Assembly (NCBI GenBank): GCA_002205965.3
Contig: NADL03000655.1
Location: 310,001-374,000 of the forward strand
Source of the DNA: Kappaphycus alvarezii
Lineage: Eukaryota; Rhodophyta; Florideophyceae; Gigartinales; Solieriaceae
Length of the DNA stretch: 64,000 nt
Direction: 5' to 3'
Shown: positions 33,031 through 44,840 of the stretch, in pieces
Layout of the letters: every line of letters starts with the position of its first letter
Position numbering within the stretch: the first letter of the stretch is position 1
Notes under the pieces: generated by a model
Database searches by the model: none
What the model was told of the DNA's origin: nothing
What the model saw: the letters and a program-made list of their open reading frames with translations, nothing else
Made by a program: the position numbers and the translations under genes

Positions 33031-33692
33031 TGTAACTTTTGGAGATGTTGGGAGGGAGTGAAGTGCTTGGACTGGGGAGGGATTGGTTTGGTATTAATGC
33101 CACTGGAATGCGGGCGACGAGGCCTCGCTATCTATGTACTGTGCGTACAGTATGAGATACGCCACAACAATTATTCGTCGCGGATCATTCAGGGTCATTG
33201 TACTATACGGTATACACCTTAATTACATGACTCGTTTTTTAAACTGTGAAAGTAACATATTCGCACGCTCATCCGACCGTGACACCCCCAGAGCGGTCGC
33301 ATTGGGGGTTTTTATCTCCGTTACTCTAAGGGCACTTTCAGGATGTAAGTTGGCGCCTTAATTAGGGAAAGTCGGTATGCCTGATGATGCCTGATGTGTC
33401 GCCATAGTGACACACAGCCGTTACTGTAATTAATTGACCATTGACAGTTAACCCCAACGTCAGACAGTTTCGCTTCTGACTTGGCCGAAATCAACCGAGT
33501 CTCTTGTGCTCGCACGTGCACAACCGTGTCTGGGAGTCATTCATACCCGACCAGATACTAGTCCCAGTTTCGGTACTTGTTCACGTTCCCAGACTACTGT
33601 ACGTGAGACCGCGAAGGCCAAGGGTTTCGTTGTCTCGCCACTGTGTTTCCCTATCGAGATTACCTGTGTCATCTACTGATATCAAGTGAAGT
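33031..33692. other. Spacer; CTGTAC-motif cluster upstream of the Tim gene
   Basis: ATGTACTGTGCGTACAGTATGAG at 33134-33156 lies about 100 bp upstream of the Tim start (minus strand). No gene. TGTGTCGCCATAGTGACACACA near 33394-33415 is a short imperfect palindrome of the GTGTCGC type also found in the tandem arrays at 36 and 41 kb. Confidence 0.35.
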
Positions 33693-35822
33693 ATGGCTGC
33701 CATTCATGGCGCTGATCCTAATGTTCAGAACCATATCGCGCACGAAATCAACTCCTTAGACATACAGCATCTGGTGGACAAGACACTAGCAGGAAATGGA
33801 ATCGACCCAGCTGCAATTAACCTGCTTCTTTCTTTCGCAGACTCCGACATTCTCGTTGAGGCCAATGAACATGGGAGCTTGTTCTGGTTTTCTACTGTTC
33901 CGTTTAGCCAGACTATGTTTTCTATTCTAGACCAGGATGGAAACCATTCTGCCAATTGCCAAACAGTAAAATTGACTGTTGATAATGGCTTACTGGAAAA
34001 ACTTAGTGATGTGGTGGGTTCTACTCGAGAAGGGAAGCTATCGAAAACCAAGTTGAAAGTGGTTTGCACGTATCACAAACTAAGGATTGTGGAGTACCAC
34101 ACTATGCTGTCTTGTCTAATAAAAATTGGATTGAAAGGAGGAATGCTGAAATCTGCTCTCAGTGATGTAAAAGCGGCCTTTGAAGAACTGAAGACTAAAT
34201 TTAGGGAACGACAGAGAAGAGCGGCACCAAAAAAAGAGTGGCAGATGAAATTTGGTCGTGTTCTAGAGAGCAAAAGCGCGTCATTTTCATTTCGATTGAA
34301 AAAAATTGCACGCACTATGATGTCTTTAGGTTCAATATATCCTAGTTTTGACCTACCTTCTTTTCATATAAGTTGCGCTTTAGGGTGTTTCTTGTTTATG
34401 AAGGGAATTGAGGTATGGGCTGATTCGGTCGGAATTGATTTTACAAGAAGGTTTGGAAAGGAATTGATGACGTTCGATATTTGTCGTCTCAACTACTAGA
34501 TTATGATGCTCTTTTTGTTGTCGAAGGTAACTTCATCATTGAAAAGAGGAGTGCAGTACCTGCTGGACATCTTCAAAGACAGGAAAAAGCTGTGGATGAG
34601 GCATGTGAGTCCTGCGATGCGCTCAAAGAACTTTTTTATCAGTTGAGCTCTCCAATTCGGAAAAAGAAGTAAAGAAATTTGCGATGTCCATTTATGAATA
34701 TGGATCAGTCAAGTAATACGTGGAAGGAGTTCAAAGATAACGCATTGTTGAGTTATCATCAAGTCGTGGTCTGCCGACCGCAATTCGCTTGATTGCGCAA
34801 CGTCTTCGATCTGTTATCTGCAGGGAATCGGCAACTACTGCTATAGAGATGGAGTATTCTGAGGTTTTCTCCCAAGTGCAGGAGTGGTAAGATATCGCTG
34901 TTTTGCAAAGAAAAATGAAGGGGAATAATCAATCAACGTTTTGGAATACGACTTTTGCCGGTTATAGCGAGGACGGTAGGGTTTACTGTCATGTAAAAGG
35001 TCACTCAGCTTTCGTGCGGAAGTTTTGGTCGCAGATCGAGAGGCTTGCCTTGTTGCTGGAGGAACTCTAAGGCTTTCATGTTACTGTTATGGAACAGGAG
35101 GTTATAGATGGAGAACATAAAGAGGGCTACCCATCAGTTGAAATGGCAGAGGTAGTGCATAAGGTAGCTCCGACTCTCGCGCAGGTTCTTACTATACAAC
35201 ATCAGGTGTGTGAGGACATTTTTGCCAACTTTTCGTTGTATTACATGGTCGATGTAGTGGAATTATAAAAGAAGACAAAGGTACAGTCTGAGTTCCTGAG
35301 TTCGATGATATCCGCGAAAAATATCTTTTTCAACACCTATGAGGAGCGCAGTCACAAGCGGCGAAAAGATGAGCCCGAGAAAGCCGATGCTGGGGGTAAT
35401 AGTAATACTAAAAAAAGCCCAGCGCCATTTTCGCGTCGACGGATCAGTACAAGTAATGCCAGTATTGCTTAGACAGCAACAGACATACAAAAAGATGAAG
35501 TTACATCGATAAAGACCTAAGGGCAGGGCGCAACAGCAGAGACGGGGCCGGAAGGAGTGCTTCAGACGACAAATGAGGTTCAGCCACAAGCTTTAGAGAA
35601 AGAAGATTTGGATGCCGGCTTAGTAGGTGTAGTAAGAGGTCACCCTGTCGACGATATTGGGAATGCTTGCTTGATTTTTGACCCGGAGGAGCCTCCTGAG
35701 GTGGTCTAGTTCTAAAATGCGCAAGAGCAAGGACAGGAGGACAACGAAAGGGAGACGCAGAAGCAGAAAGAGAGGGTCAACAATGGGGAGGCCCCCCTGA
35801 TGAGGAGGATAACAACGGTATG
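33693..35822 (+). pseudogene. Long decayed gene of unknown function, convergent with recombinase
   Basis: Starts with a clean 268-codon frame (ATG 33693, MAAIHGADPNVQNHIAHEIN), then the coding signal passes to the next frame at about 34480 (LLDYDALFVVEGNFIIEKR) and continues with isolated stops to about 35822, ending in a charged Glu/Gln/Arg-rich tail. The joined product would be about 700 residues. Mixed helical character with a Lys/Arg-rich segment (FRERQRRAAPKKEW) near residue 170; no membrane segments or motif I recognise. It faces the tyrosine recombinase gene tail to tail, as do both gene pairs of the Harbinger elements in this window, so it may be an accessory gene of the same element. 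No function can be assigned. Confidence 0.45.
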
Positions 35823-36057
35823 AGTAGTTCGTGTTCAATTTTGGACACTTGGTGAGTCGTGATACTGGTTTAATATGTGACAGTCTCCAAACAAATGAAG
35901 AGTTGACTGTGTTGTGGTAGATTATTGTGTCAATACCAAGACATCAAGTTGACCTGCATGTGCTTGGCCACTGTTGTAGGATGGTGATACCTCAGAAATT
36001 GTGTACCACCCTCAGGGTGCATGAGGCTCATGCAATAAGCGACAAGATTTTTATTGT

Positions 36058-36352
36058 GTTGGCAGTGCGACACAGGATAAATTTCGTCGACCCGGTGACA
36101 CATTACTTGTGTTCCCTGTGCCACACAGGATACATTGTGTCAACCCAGCAACACAGTGCTTGTGCTTACTTGTGTTGGCAGTGCGACACAATTTATGGCA
36201 GTGCGACACAGGATAAATTGCGTCGACCCGGTGACACATTACTTGTGTTGCCTGTGCGACACAGGATAAATTGTGTCGACCCGGTGACACATTACTTGTG
36301 TTGCCTGTGGGACACAGGATAAATTGTTTCGACCCAGCGACACATTTTACTT
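36058..36352 (+). repeat. Minisatellite, about 53 bp unit, 5-6 copies
   Basis: Unit GTGTTGCCTGTGCGACACAG + GATAAATTGTGTCGACCCGG + TGACACATTACTT repeated head to tail, the last two full units almost identical and earlier ones carrying changes and one short insertion. Each unit contains the pair GTGCGACAC / GTGTCGAC, which can form a small hairpin. It lies in the intergenic region between the unknown gene and the recombinase. Confidence 0.85.
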
Positions 36353-38206
36353 CGTTTTCTTCACAATGATAAATTTATACCGCAATTATGTACTACATAT
36401 CTCCAACAATACTGTTGAATGTAATGGTGTCCAAAACTTGGCAATATCCTCGACACACTTCACCTTGAACATTGATTGTGATACTCTCCCCACAAAACTT
36501 AACAAATATATCGTTGCGATTCTTACGAAGTCGGCGTTCCAAACAGCGCTCTTGTACAGGAGGACAGCCTGTGTCCTTTATGGGGTGACCCGACGGCAAA
36601 ATAATTGCCTCAGTCAATCACACCTTCCGCACATCTTCATTTGAAGAAGGGTGAGTTATTGCGGACCTCCCATGCATATGCAGTCACTGCAGTGGAGTGC
36701 TGGCAGCACTCCATCTCACCTCCCTTCCATTCCTACATCGGCGGGCCGCCGACTCGACCATGGAGACAGGGTAACAGTTTTGATTGCTCGTCCTTAAATA
36801 TACTCCCCTCCCCTCACCATCCTCCATCAATTCCCTCACAGAAAACATCCAAACCCTACTAAACTACCACTCTAACTCCAACTCTGAGAGTGATTCTTGG
36901 ATTATTCCACTTCCCTCCCTACTGAGTCCAGATCTTCCTCACCCTCTTTTACTGCAGCAACCCTCCTTCCAAACGACACCCTAGTATATGCATCCAACAA
37001 ACATTTCTGCACAACACCACGTACCTCAGCGATCTTCTTCCATAATCCACCCTGTCCACATGCATGCGCCATGATGGCTTCTTAATAAGCCTTCAACAAT
37101 TTCACCGCATACCACCACCATCCAAAGAGATCTTCATGTACATGTCTGAACTATGAGGGATGTACAATAGTGGACCACTGCTGCCCTTGACGACCACTGG
37201 ACTTGTAGTTGACCTATTCAATTGTTATAATTGAGATCAATATTGTGGAACGGGTACATTATCTTGTTAGTAGCGATGAATTTCATCTGTTTAAGGTACC
37301 AGATTGGTCAGCATTACTCTCAACACCCTCGACCCATAAATGTGTTACCGTATCGTCACATTTATGGTACTCATCATTCACGCAGTACTTCATGCAGTCC
37401 ATACTTAATATTTGGGTCTCTTCATCTGCTCATAATCGCACCACATACGCAACATCTCGAGCATACAAATCCGCAACTGTGTTCATTCGGCCTGACCTTC
37501 TTTCTGTACACGATAACCCACACCATTCCCTATCGGAATCAGGCTTCCTTCGCATTCACCAATCTCAGATGTTTGATCTTGTTTCGCATGTCGTCCAACT
37601 GGTCTTGTAGACTGTTTTTGTTATGTCTACAGGAACAATATCCTTTAACGATTATGAGAGATATGTTCGATCAGGCCTTCGAAGACTTCGTACTCACCCA
37701 GCTAGCTGCCCAACTGAACATAACTTCCTCCGAGGCTCTTAACAGCAAAAACTTATTCCTGATATATGTAAAGTAATGTAGCATATTGAGGAGCGATAAT
37801 GAGCCGAAGGTGAACACAACCGGGGACTGTAAAAGGTTCGCAAAGGAGTTAATTATAAGACAGGATCGTATGAAGGTGGTTCATGACCCGGATGTGGCCG
37901 TGAAGGATTGGAAAAGGTGAGCTGGAAAAGACCCCTTCATCGGAAGAATTACTGCCCAAAGGCGCCCAGGATTTGTCACCACTCCTCGCGATGACTTCGG
38001 TGACGTGATGTGCGGCAATTCTGGTCTGCTATGTACCGACCTTGCAGGCTTATGTTCTTTGAGGTGCTCATTCTGCTCACGCCCATTGAACGCCACATGT
38101 GTTAACAAATACATCGACACAACCACATGGCAATACGACGACGTTGGAAATGCCATAAATGTTGTTTTCTTCAACTGCGCTGTTGACTCGGAGGACGAAA
38201 ACTGAT
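36353..38206. other. Intergenic stretch without recognisable gene
   Basis: A few 60-180 codon frames (for example 37231-37776 plus) show no domain. The only coding-like piece is a short plus frame near 37650-37775 (MFDQAFEDFVLTQLAAQLN), which I cannot assign. Confidence 0.35.
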
Positions 38207-39941
38207 TCATTCGCACAAATACATGGCTTCTTTACTGTGCAGTTCCTCACTCAGATGTCTCCTACCTGTCCTTATAAGGCTCTTAAATTCAACAGTTGTC
38301 ACGTTATATGGATCGTACATATCAATAAAAGCATCCTGTCCCAGTCTAATGTACTGCTCCGCTATTAGCTTCCTATCGTGATATTTAGACTTGAATGCGG
38401 ATGTATGAGCTCTATCAGGCCATTCCTTAAGAGCGAAGACGAGATTCTTTTGGGGGCATCCCGACTCCCAGTGGGCAATTACCTCCCTCCAGTTTTGCAC
38501 TCTTGGTATTGATGTGCATTTGCGGACAATGTCGGTAAGCGCCATTTCTAATCTCATTCCCACCCCCGCGATTGCTCTTTCCAAGTTATTGCTTTGACTG
38601 GCGGTAAATCTAGGCAGAGTACGTGACTCAATTTATTTCACTGCTTTTGTGACCTTGGCAGTCTGGACGGAAATGTACAACTTGATCCGCTGTTCCAGAT
38701 CATTAAACGACTTCCCAACCTCATCCCTGAATCCTGATATTTAACTTCCCAGCTCCTCATTCGTCTTCATGGGTGCTCCCAAATCCAAATAATTACCTCT
38801 CGTGAACAAATAATGGCTGTAAATCTCTTCGTATTTCCACGTCTCCTCAAGCAAATATCTCATGATAGTGTTAACATCATCTCCCGACCCCTATCCACCC
38901 CACCACTTCACCACATGTAACAGCCACCGATTATGAACAGTTAGAAACCTGTGCTGGGCTAGCACCCGACGGAAACAATGCAAAGTGAAATTTCCAAGTT
39001 CCTCCCCCGTTACACTACGAGGAAATATGCTGCATCTGTCAACCCATATGTTTATCGTCTTCATGAAATTTTGTGTGTTCATTTTCTCCCCCACAGCCAG
39101 TTCTTTAACCAGATCGTCTGCGCGGAGAAAAAGTGGGTCTTCTTCTGAGAAATCTCTGTTCAAAACTCTTCGATACGTTCTAATCCAACGGTGCAAGTGT
39201 GTGCATGCACATGTGCAGGGCTCATCCTGCATTTCATATAACTCGTACATCTGTCCCTCGCTTGACTGCTCGAACTTGCGATTCCTCAGCGTTACTTCAA
39301 TATGGGGCACCCTTTGATCATTCATAGCGTCCAATTTCACATCGGCCCATCTAAGTGATATGAGCTCGTCTATTCGCAACCATAATGTGAAAGACAAAGC
39401 TGCGGCAGCCATAAAATACGTCGCTTCTAGCGATTCAGATCCAATTCTCCGTGCACACTGCATCATCTTGTCCATGTATTTGTACCGGAACGGCAGTGAT
39501 GTCTTGTAACCGACATCTTTCTTTCCGAGCTTGTAACACTTCATACATCCTTCGATTTCCGACGCATCAACAGGACTCCCCTCTGTCCTACCCCCAAAAA
39601 CGTCCTCTATCTTCCTTCCCTTCCAAGACGGCGCTTTAAAACGCTTGCTAATCCCGATCGTATGTTAACTACCTCACCTGGATCGCACCGTAGCTCATCT
39701 ACTTTGTAATGAAAAAAACCAGCTATTTTCCCAGCTATCGCTTCGCTGGGTTCCCGTGGACCATCAGGATCAACTGCATGACTTTTTTCACCCTGAACGC
39801 TTTCATTCAAACAAAAATATACCATTTTATATCATAAACGGACTGAGTGGACTATCGTACGAACTCCTCTGTTGTAATTTCGGCTTGTAATCGACGATCT
39901 TCAGATGTCATCACTCTTAATCGCTTCTTAGATGGAGCCAT
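38207..39941 (-). pseudogene. Crypton-like tyrosine recombinase with GCR1_C-like DNA-binding domain
   Basis: Begins at ATG 39941 (MAPSKKRLRVMTSEDRRLQA), shifts near 39835 and again near 39620 (IRSGLASVLKRRLGREG into KIEDVFGG), then runs as a long frame from 39544. Recombinase residues: Arg in LWLRIDELISLRW (codon near 39376), His and Arg in LHCFRRVLAQH (about 38980), the WWGG block (about 38900), a TAG at 38891-38893 where a Trp is expected, and then in the same frame TIMRYLLEE with the nucleophilic Tyr. After a coiled linker the GCR1_C-like domain follows (VQNWREVIAHWESG...WP...SKYHDRKLIAEQYIRLG, 38500-38330). This pairing is typical of Crypton DNA transposons, which integrate by recombination. 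Terminal features were not found. Confidence 0.7.
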
Positions 39942-40924
39942 TTCCCATTCAGCGATACTAACCACAACAAATACTCACTTCACTGGCCTTGTGGCATAGA
40001 AAGTTAAAAACGTTAGTTTTGAGGCCTATTGTATTGTATGGTATGTGATTGAAGGAGAATATTGGTGGAGAAACAATAGGCTGGATCGTATGTTTAGCGC
40101 ACTGAAGCATTCAGTAAAAGTTCTGGAAGGGATCAAATGGGAAGTGATGCAGTTCCGGATTAGAGAGATAGGAATGGGCAACTGGGAAAAAGATTTTTTT
40201 CAAAAATATAAAGAGTAGGTTAGTCAAGACATTAAATTTGGCAAGTGGATAGTTCAGTTACGTCAAACAGAACTCTTTCTGATAGTAATATCTAGATGAA
40301 AAGGTGACAGAGGTGACAGAACGATTTCGGTGACGAAATATGCCGGCTTATGTGATTGAAGCAGCGACGATTCTTAGCCACGATGATGGGAGCGGCAAGG
40401 GAATGAAAACGGCAACGAATACGATGCTATGGTAATGCAGGAGTATTGATGACCTAACAGATGGAAGCGTAAATAATATTGGGTTTTTGTCAGCGAGACC
40501 GAGATCGCGACTGGAGCAGGAACGAGGTAGAATCTGGGTGAAAGTCGGGTGGATGACTAAACGGAGACAGGGAGGGAGCCAGAGCGAGACTCAAAGCGAG
40601 AACGAGAGCGGGAGCGGTACCTGGATTAGTCCGTTGATGGCATGCGAGTTGATGTAAAGTGGTTCTTAGCGTTGAAGGAAATGTAACTACGAAAAGACGA
40701 TGATTTACGTTGGTGGTTCTTGTATTTTAAAGGGAGGTGGGGTGGAGGTTGTAATGATGTCGGTGATCGGGGTGAGGATAACGGAAGGAAGAGTGATGTA
40801 GGTAATCGGGTTGAGTTTCAGTCTTATGAGGATGTCCACGCTTTCCGATTAAAATGAAAACACCCGCCTTTTTGTCGATATAACGACAAGAGTGTAGAAA
40901 TTCAATTGTGCTGTGTTAACCCCT
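39942..40924. other. Upstream flank of recombinase, no gene
   Basis: No frame of note on either strand. 40550-40620 contains a purine-rich GAGCGAGAC-type degenerate repeat (AGCCAGAGCGAGACTCAAAG, AGCGAGAACGAGAGCGGGAG). Confidence 0.4.
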
Positions 40925-41065
40925 TTTCTAAAATTATAGAACCGTGTCGTAGCCCCGATAACGTTATAGATTTGTGTCGCACCATCGACAAAATTGTAGA
41001 TTTCTGTTGCCACTCCGACACGCGCAGGTGCGACACATGTGTCGCACACGCGACACAGTTCTGTT
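40925..41065 (+). repeat. Short tandem array, about 30 bp unit, plus GTGTCGC palindromes
   Basis: At least three diverged 30 bp units: TTATAGAACCGTGTCGTAGC..., TTATAGATTTGTGTCGCACC... and TTGTAGATTTCTGTTGCCAC.... They are followed by GCGCAGGTGCGACACATGTG and TCGCACACGCGACACAG, overlapping palindromes. The GTGTCGC core is the same as in the 36 kb minisatellite. Confidence 0.6.
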
Positions 41066-42733
41066 CAAAAATTTTTTGTCAACCCTCTGCGATCACGCAT
41101 ACTTATCGCCGTCCATTTACCATTACATTGCCGTGAGTTGAAGTGAGTATCAAAACTTCGTACATCCGAGAATGTTGGTACAGTACACCACTATTCCTGT
41201 TTTTTTTTACTCCTTGTTCATAATATACATCTTAAACAGTACTTGAACATCTTCTAAATGATACAATTAAATTCATATTGGTGTTATTGCTATTAAGAAC
41301 AACATTATCTGGTTGTATTCATGTGAACATGAACATGAGAGTGATTTTGATGCCAAATAATGATAGAGTTAGGTGATATAAGTATGACCCTTGAAGCATC
41401 TCATAACTCTTAATATTCTGCTCAATGATAGCCTTTAGCGGCTCTAATTGTTGTTAAACCCATAGAAGAACCAATATCACCATCAAGTTTGTCACCAAAA
41501 GTAGGTAAATACTTGTACTTTTCCATTTTTATCTATATACACTCACAAAACCACCTGTACTTGCCCATCCGTCATATGAAGAAATCTTATGTCCCTCTAA
41601 ACTATAAAATACTTATTTCTCCTTCCTCGGCTTGAGGGAGTTACAAAAGTTCAAAAACAACACTCATAGATGTGATGTATCATGACGAATTAATGCATTA
41701 ACAACATGTTATTTCTGATGTCCGGATGCCTGCCGTGGACATATTAAATTATTTCCATCGTCAACCGACTTTTGCTGATTGCGACTTTGCATTTTATGAT
41801 GAAGGATGATGAAAGCAATGAGTAGTGCCGATTTATATCGAGAATTTAATACTTATCTCCATCACCTTTGCTTGTTCAGTGCAGTTCATTTATTAGTTAG
41901 TGCTCACATGAATACCACCATAGTGGTTATATTAGAATGAACTAAACATTTCTCGCCGCATGTTTATATACCCGTTCACCTTCCCCTTCCGGACGTCATT
42001 CAATTTTTATAACGATTTTTATTCAGTCACTTAACCTTATTATATCTGCACTACAGCAATATATGAAGCACTCCACCTCAGAGTACACAGTTAATAACAC
42101 ATTTAGTTGGAGTGAATCACAATTTCATCTTCACTGTTTGATTTATCCTACCATGCTCCCAGAACCTCCATTTTAATACTCTTTGCAATTCCTAATGTAA
42201 TTCCTAGGCACTATTGCTATGAATCGCGACTAAAGAAGGGGATTTGCTACATCGTATTGTGAATTTAGTAAGCTCTGTTTCACTTTGAGTTGATCTTTTC
42301 TCAAGCACGTCTCTACGTAAAGCTTTCAAATAATAAGAACAAGTATTAATGGCTTTATTCTGGATATCATTGGTAAAGAAGTCATAGAACTAAGCAGCTT
42401 TGAGCACTGAAGAGCATCTCTATGCCTCGATTACGACGCTTACGCCAGTTCATTCTGCACAGATTAATCTTATTGTTTAAATAATTATTTTTGGGGGGCT
42501 CTTGGCAACTACAAAAGTATCAATAACTAGGTCGTATTCTATTTCGAATAATTTGCAAATGTACCCTGGAAGTACCGGAAATGCCGCTTCTACATTTGGG
42601 CCCTTTATATGACTTGAAAGGTGACATGAAATGACCGTGTAAGTATACAATTCTCAAAAAATTGGTTGCAAGCATGACGATTTCGGCGGCCGCCGTTCCA
42701 ACTTCGCGCCCACTCCATAAAAAGTAATGAAGA
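41066..42733. other. AT-rich stretch without recognisable gene
   Basis: No frame over 60 codons except a 73-codon minus frame at its right end. No domain, RNA or clear repeat seen. The base composition is clearly more AT-rich than neighbouring host genes, as also seen in the transposon-rich 33-44 kb block. Confidence 0.5.
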
Positions 42734-42830
42734 ATGTACATACGGCCATACTAGGTTATGTCACGCCAAATGGTAAAATATGAGTCGAAGGCGAGCTTGC
42801 AAGGGCCACGTCACGCTAAATGGTAAAATA

Positions 42831-43020
42831 CAGTGCACGAAATAAAATTAAGGACACCTGACGAGCCCCTTTGGGAACCAGCCTTCTTTTACATACCGTT
42901 TCGAAGAGCTTTTTAAACTATATGAAGCTATCTAACCAAAACAAAGGAAGTCGTGATCATGTTACATTAATAGTAAAAAAAGGTATGAGAAATTTTTTAA
43001 GGCCGCGAAATAATACATGG
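42831..43020 (+). repeat. Mariner left terminal inverted repeat
   Basis: About 190 bp, matching the complement of 44193-44400 with an extra 20 bp or so in the right copy. Much longer than the 20-30 bp typical of mariners. Confidence 0.85.
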
Positions 43021-43129
43021 GATAGCTTCAAGAAAAACCTCTATCTCCCACCAAATAAATAGAACTGCTACCATTTTTTGCGCTAATATAGATGTACTCA
43101 TACTCATATTAATGCGGCCAAGAATCGCT

Positions 43130-44161
43130 GAATGGGTCTCCCCAACAAAAGAAAACCGCCGAAACCAAATTTCACGGGGAAAAGACTCACCGATATTGAA
43201 AAAGGCTAAATTTTGGCTTACCGAAGTCAACTGCTCAGCATAAAGGACATAGCGGAGGAGATTGGACGTTCAGAAGGGGCAGTAGAAAACTTTCTCAGCA
43301 AGCAGAGGCGCGGGGATATTCGAAAAAGTTGGGAGGCCATGCAAGACTTCGCAGATTCAAACTCGCGTGCTTATCTGAGAGTCACCTAAAGGAAATTCAC
43401 CAGCAAAAAATTTTCAGGCGAATCTGCAACTGGTCGTAGGTGTTCGTCGAGTCCATCAATTACTGCATAGGACGCCACATTTGGCGTCTACAAAGATGAA
43501 AAAGGTAACATCGCTTCGTCTGCATCATAAAGAAACTCGAGTTGGATGCGCATCGGAGATGCTGAAGCATAGACCGGATTACTACAAGAAAATTATCTTT
43601 TCGGACGAAAAGAAATTTAAACATGACGATCCCGATGGCCTAGCTTACTACTGGAGTGATTTAAGGAAAGAACCGCATATGTTCTCTACAAATTGTCAAA
43701 ATGGTGAATCTATGATGGTTTAGGGAGCAATTTCTTTTTACAGTTTGAGTGATATAGTCATCTTAAAGGAATTAATTGACTACAAATCGTATTGCGCGTT
43801 ATTGTAACAGTAAATTCTACCATTTACTGAAGAACATTGTGAGAGAACTATATTTTCAGCACCACAAGGCCGCTCCGCACCGATCAAACTACACTAAAAA
43901 GTGTTTTAAAGAAAAAGGGTTGATTTTTTAGCCTGGTCCGCGAATTCCCCAAACCAGAACATTGTAGAAAATATCTGGAGACTGTTGGTGAGGAAATTCT
44001 ACGGAGGAGGGAAGCAATACACTAGTGTAGAGGAATTGGGGAAGGCTGGTGTGGACTCCTGGTGTGATGTCAAATATGAATACATTGGCACACTGCGCGA
44101 CTCCATTCTTAAACGGCTTATTGATTTTGTGGGGAAGGAAGGGTCCAAAAAGTCTTATTAA
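43130..44161 (+). pseudogene. Tc1/mariner transposase, dead
   Basis: N-terminal helix-turn-helix visible from about 43200 (SQLLSIKDIAEEIGRSEGAV). The frame 43481-43723 holds the first catalytic region (IIFSDEKKFKHDDPDG, then YYW) and reads MMV then TAG then GAIS, where the family has a Trp. Near 43930-43980 the block LAWSANSPNQNIVENIWRLL replaces the usual D-W-P-x-x-S-P-D-x-N-P-I-E-N-x-W: the second catalytic Asp is Ala here. Several other stops and shifts (TAA near 43208, TAG 43721-43723, shift near 43880). Role: TA-targeted cut and paste; this copy cannot work. Confidence 0.75.
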
Positions 44162-44192
44162 CGGATAGATTGTGGTAATAAACACTTTCTGT

Positions 44193-44400
44193 CCTACATA
44201 TTATTTCGTGTCCTTAAATTATTTCTCATACCTTTATGAACTATTATTTTAATATGACCGTGGCTTCCTTTTTTATGGTTAGATAGCTTTATACAATTTG
44301 AAAAGCCCTTCGAAACGGTATGTAAATGAAGGCCGGTGCCCTTAGGGTTGCGAAAATACGGTATGCTCGTCCGGTGTCCTTCATTTTATTTCGTGCACTG
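44193..44400 (-). repeat. Mariner right terminal inverted repeat
   Basis: Inverted partner of 42831-43020; ends in TCGTGCACTG. Confidence 0.85.
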
Positions 44401-44709
44401 CATGAGCTGGGGGCGAGCTCGCGAGCCTCCGGCTTATACTTTACCATTTAGCATAACATAGCCTAGTATGGTCGTATGTACATGATATGTTTTTTTTCCC
44501 CTTGTGCCAATACTGTACGCGGTCCAGACTTTCCGAGTTCAGGGAGCGCTCAGAATCGGATTTGGCTTCAGGACGAAATCTGACTGATGGTACTGTAGCA
44601 AAAAGACGCTGTACTAATCCCGCCAATGGTTTGATTACAAATACAGAGGACTCTCAACCGTTCCATTACTCGCAGTAAACTAAACCAATTTTCCCCCCCT
44701 TTACCACTT

Positions 44710-44830
44710 TAATTTGTATGTGCAACACAGTGAACTCGCCACAAAATTAATTTTGAATACGGTGACAAACTTTTGCGTGTTGCGGGGCACGACAAATTAC
44801 AGACGCCGCACATGCGGACCAAATAGCGTA
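44710..44830 (-). pseudogene. Non-LTR retrotransposon 3' tail relic (copy L)
   Basis: GTGACAAACTTTTGCGTGTT, GCACGACAAATTAC and GCACATGCGGACCAAATAGC parallel 46030-46110 of copy F (GTGACTAAGCTCTGCGTGTT, GCGACAAATTACGG, GCACATGTTGACCAGATTGA). Tail end only. 44484-44709 in between has nothing recognisable. Confidence 0.6.
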
Positions 44831-44840
44831 GCTAATCGCA

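Larger units (their letters stand above)
42831..44400 (+). mobile_element. Tc1/mariner element with long terminal inverted repeats
   Basis: 1570 bp. Ends 42831-43020 and 44193-44400 are inverted repeats of about 190-208 bp (CAGTGCACGAAATAAAATKA at the tips; shared internal blocks TTACATACCGTTTCGAAGRG and AAGGTATGAGAAAT). TA precedes the left end; CA follows the right end, consistent with one changed base in the TA target duplication. The transposase is in the middle on the plus strand. Confidence 0.85.
42734..44483. mobile_element. Palindromic MITE or fold-back element, split by mariner
   Basis: Outer inverted arms 42734-42800 (ATGTACATACGGCCATACTA...) and 44405-44483 (complement: ATGTACATACGACCATACTA...) match over about 65 bp, including AAATGGTAAA, GAGTCGAAG/AAGCCGGAG and GCGAGCT. 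The mariner element occupies the space between them. The left arm carries an extra direct copy of TCACGCYAAATGGTAAAATA (42761-42780 and 42811-42830), the second immediately before the mariner end. Confidence 0.65.

Noticed and set aside
36058-36352. CRISPR array
   Set aside because: Units are contiguous 53 bp tandem copies without unique spacers, in a eukaryotic context.
37231-37776. 181-codon plus ORF and its antisense as recombinase C-terminus
   Set aside because: The antisense frame has stops when read carefully and no recombinase or GCR1_C blocks are present.
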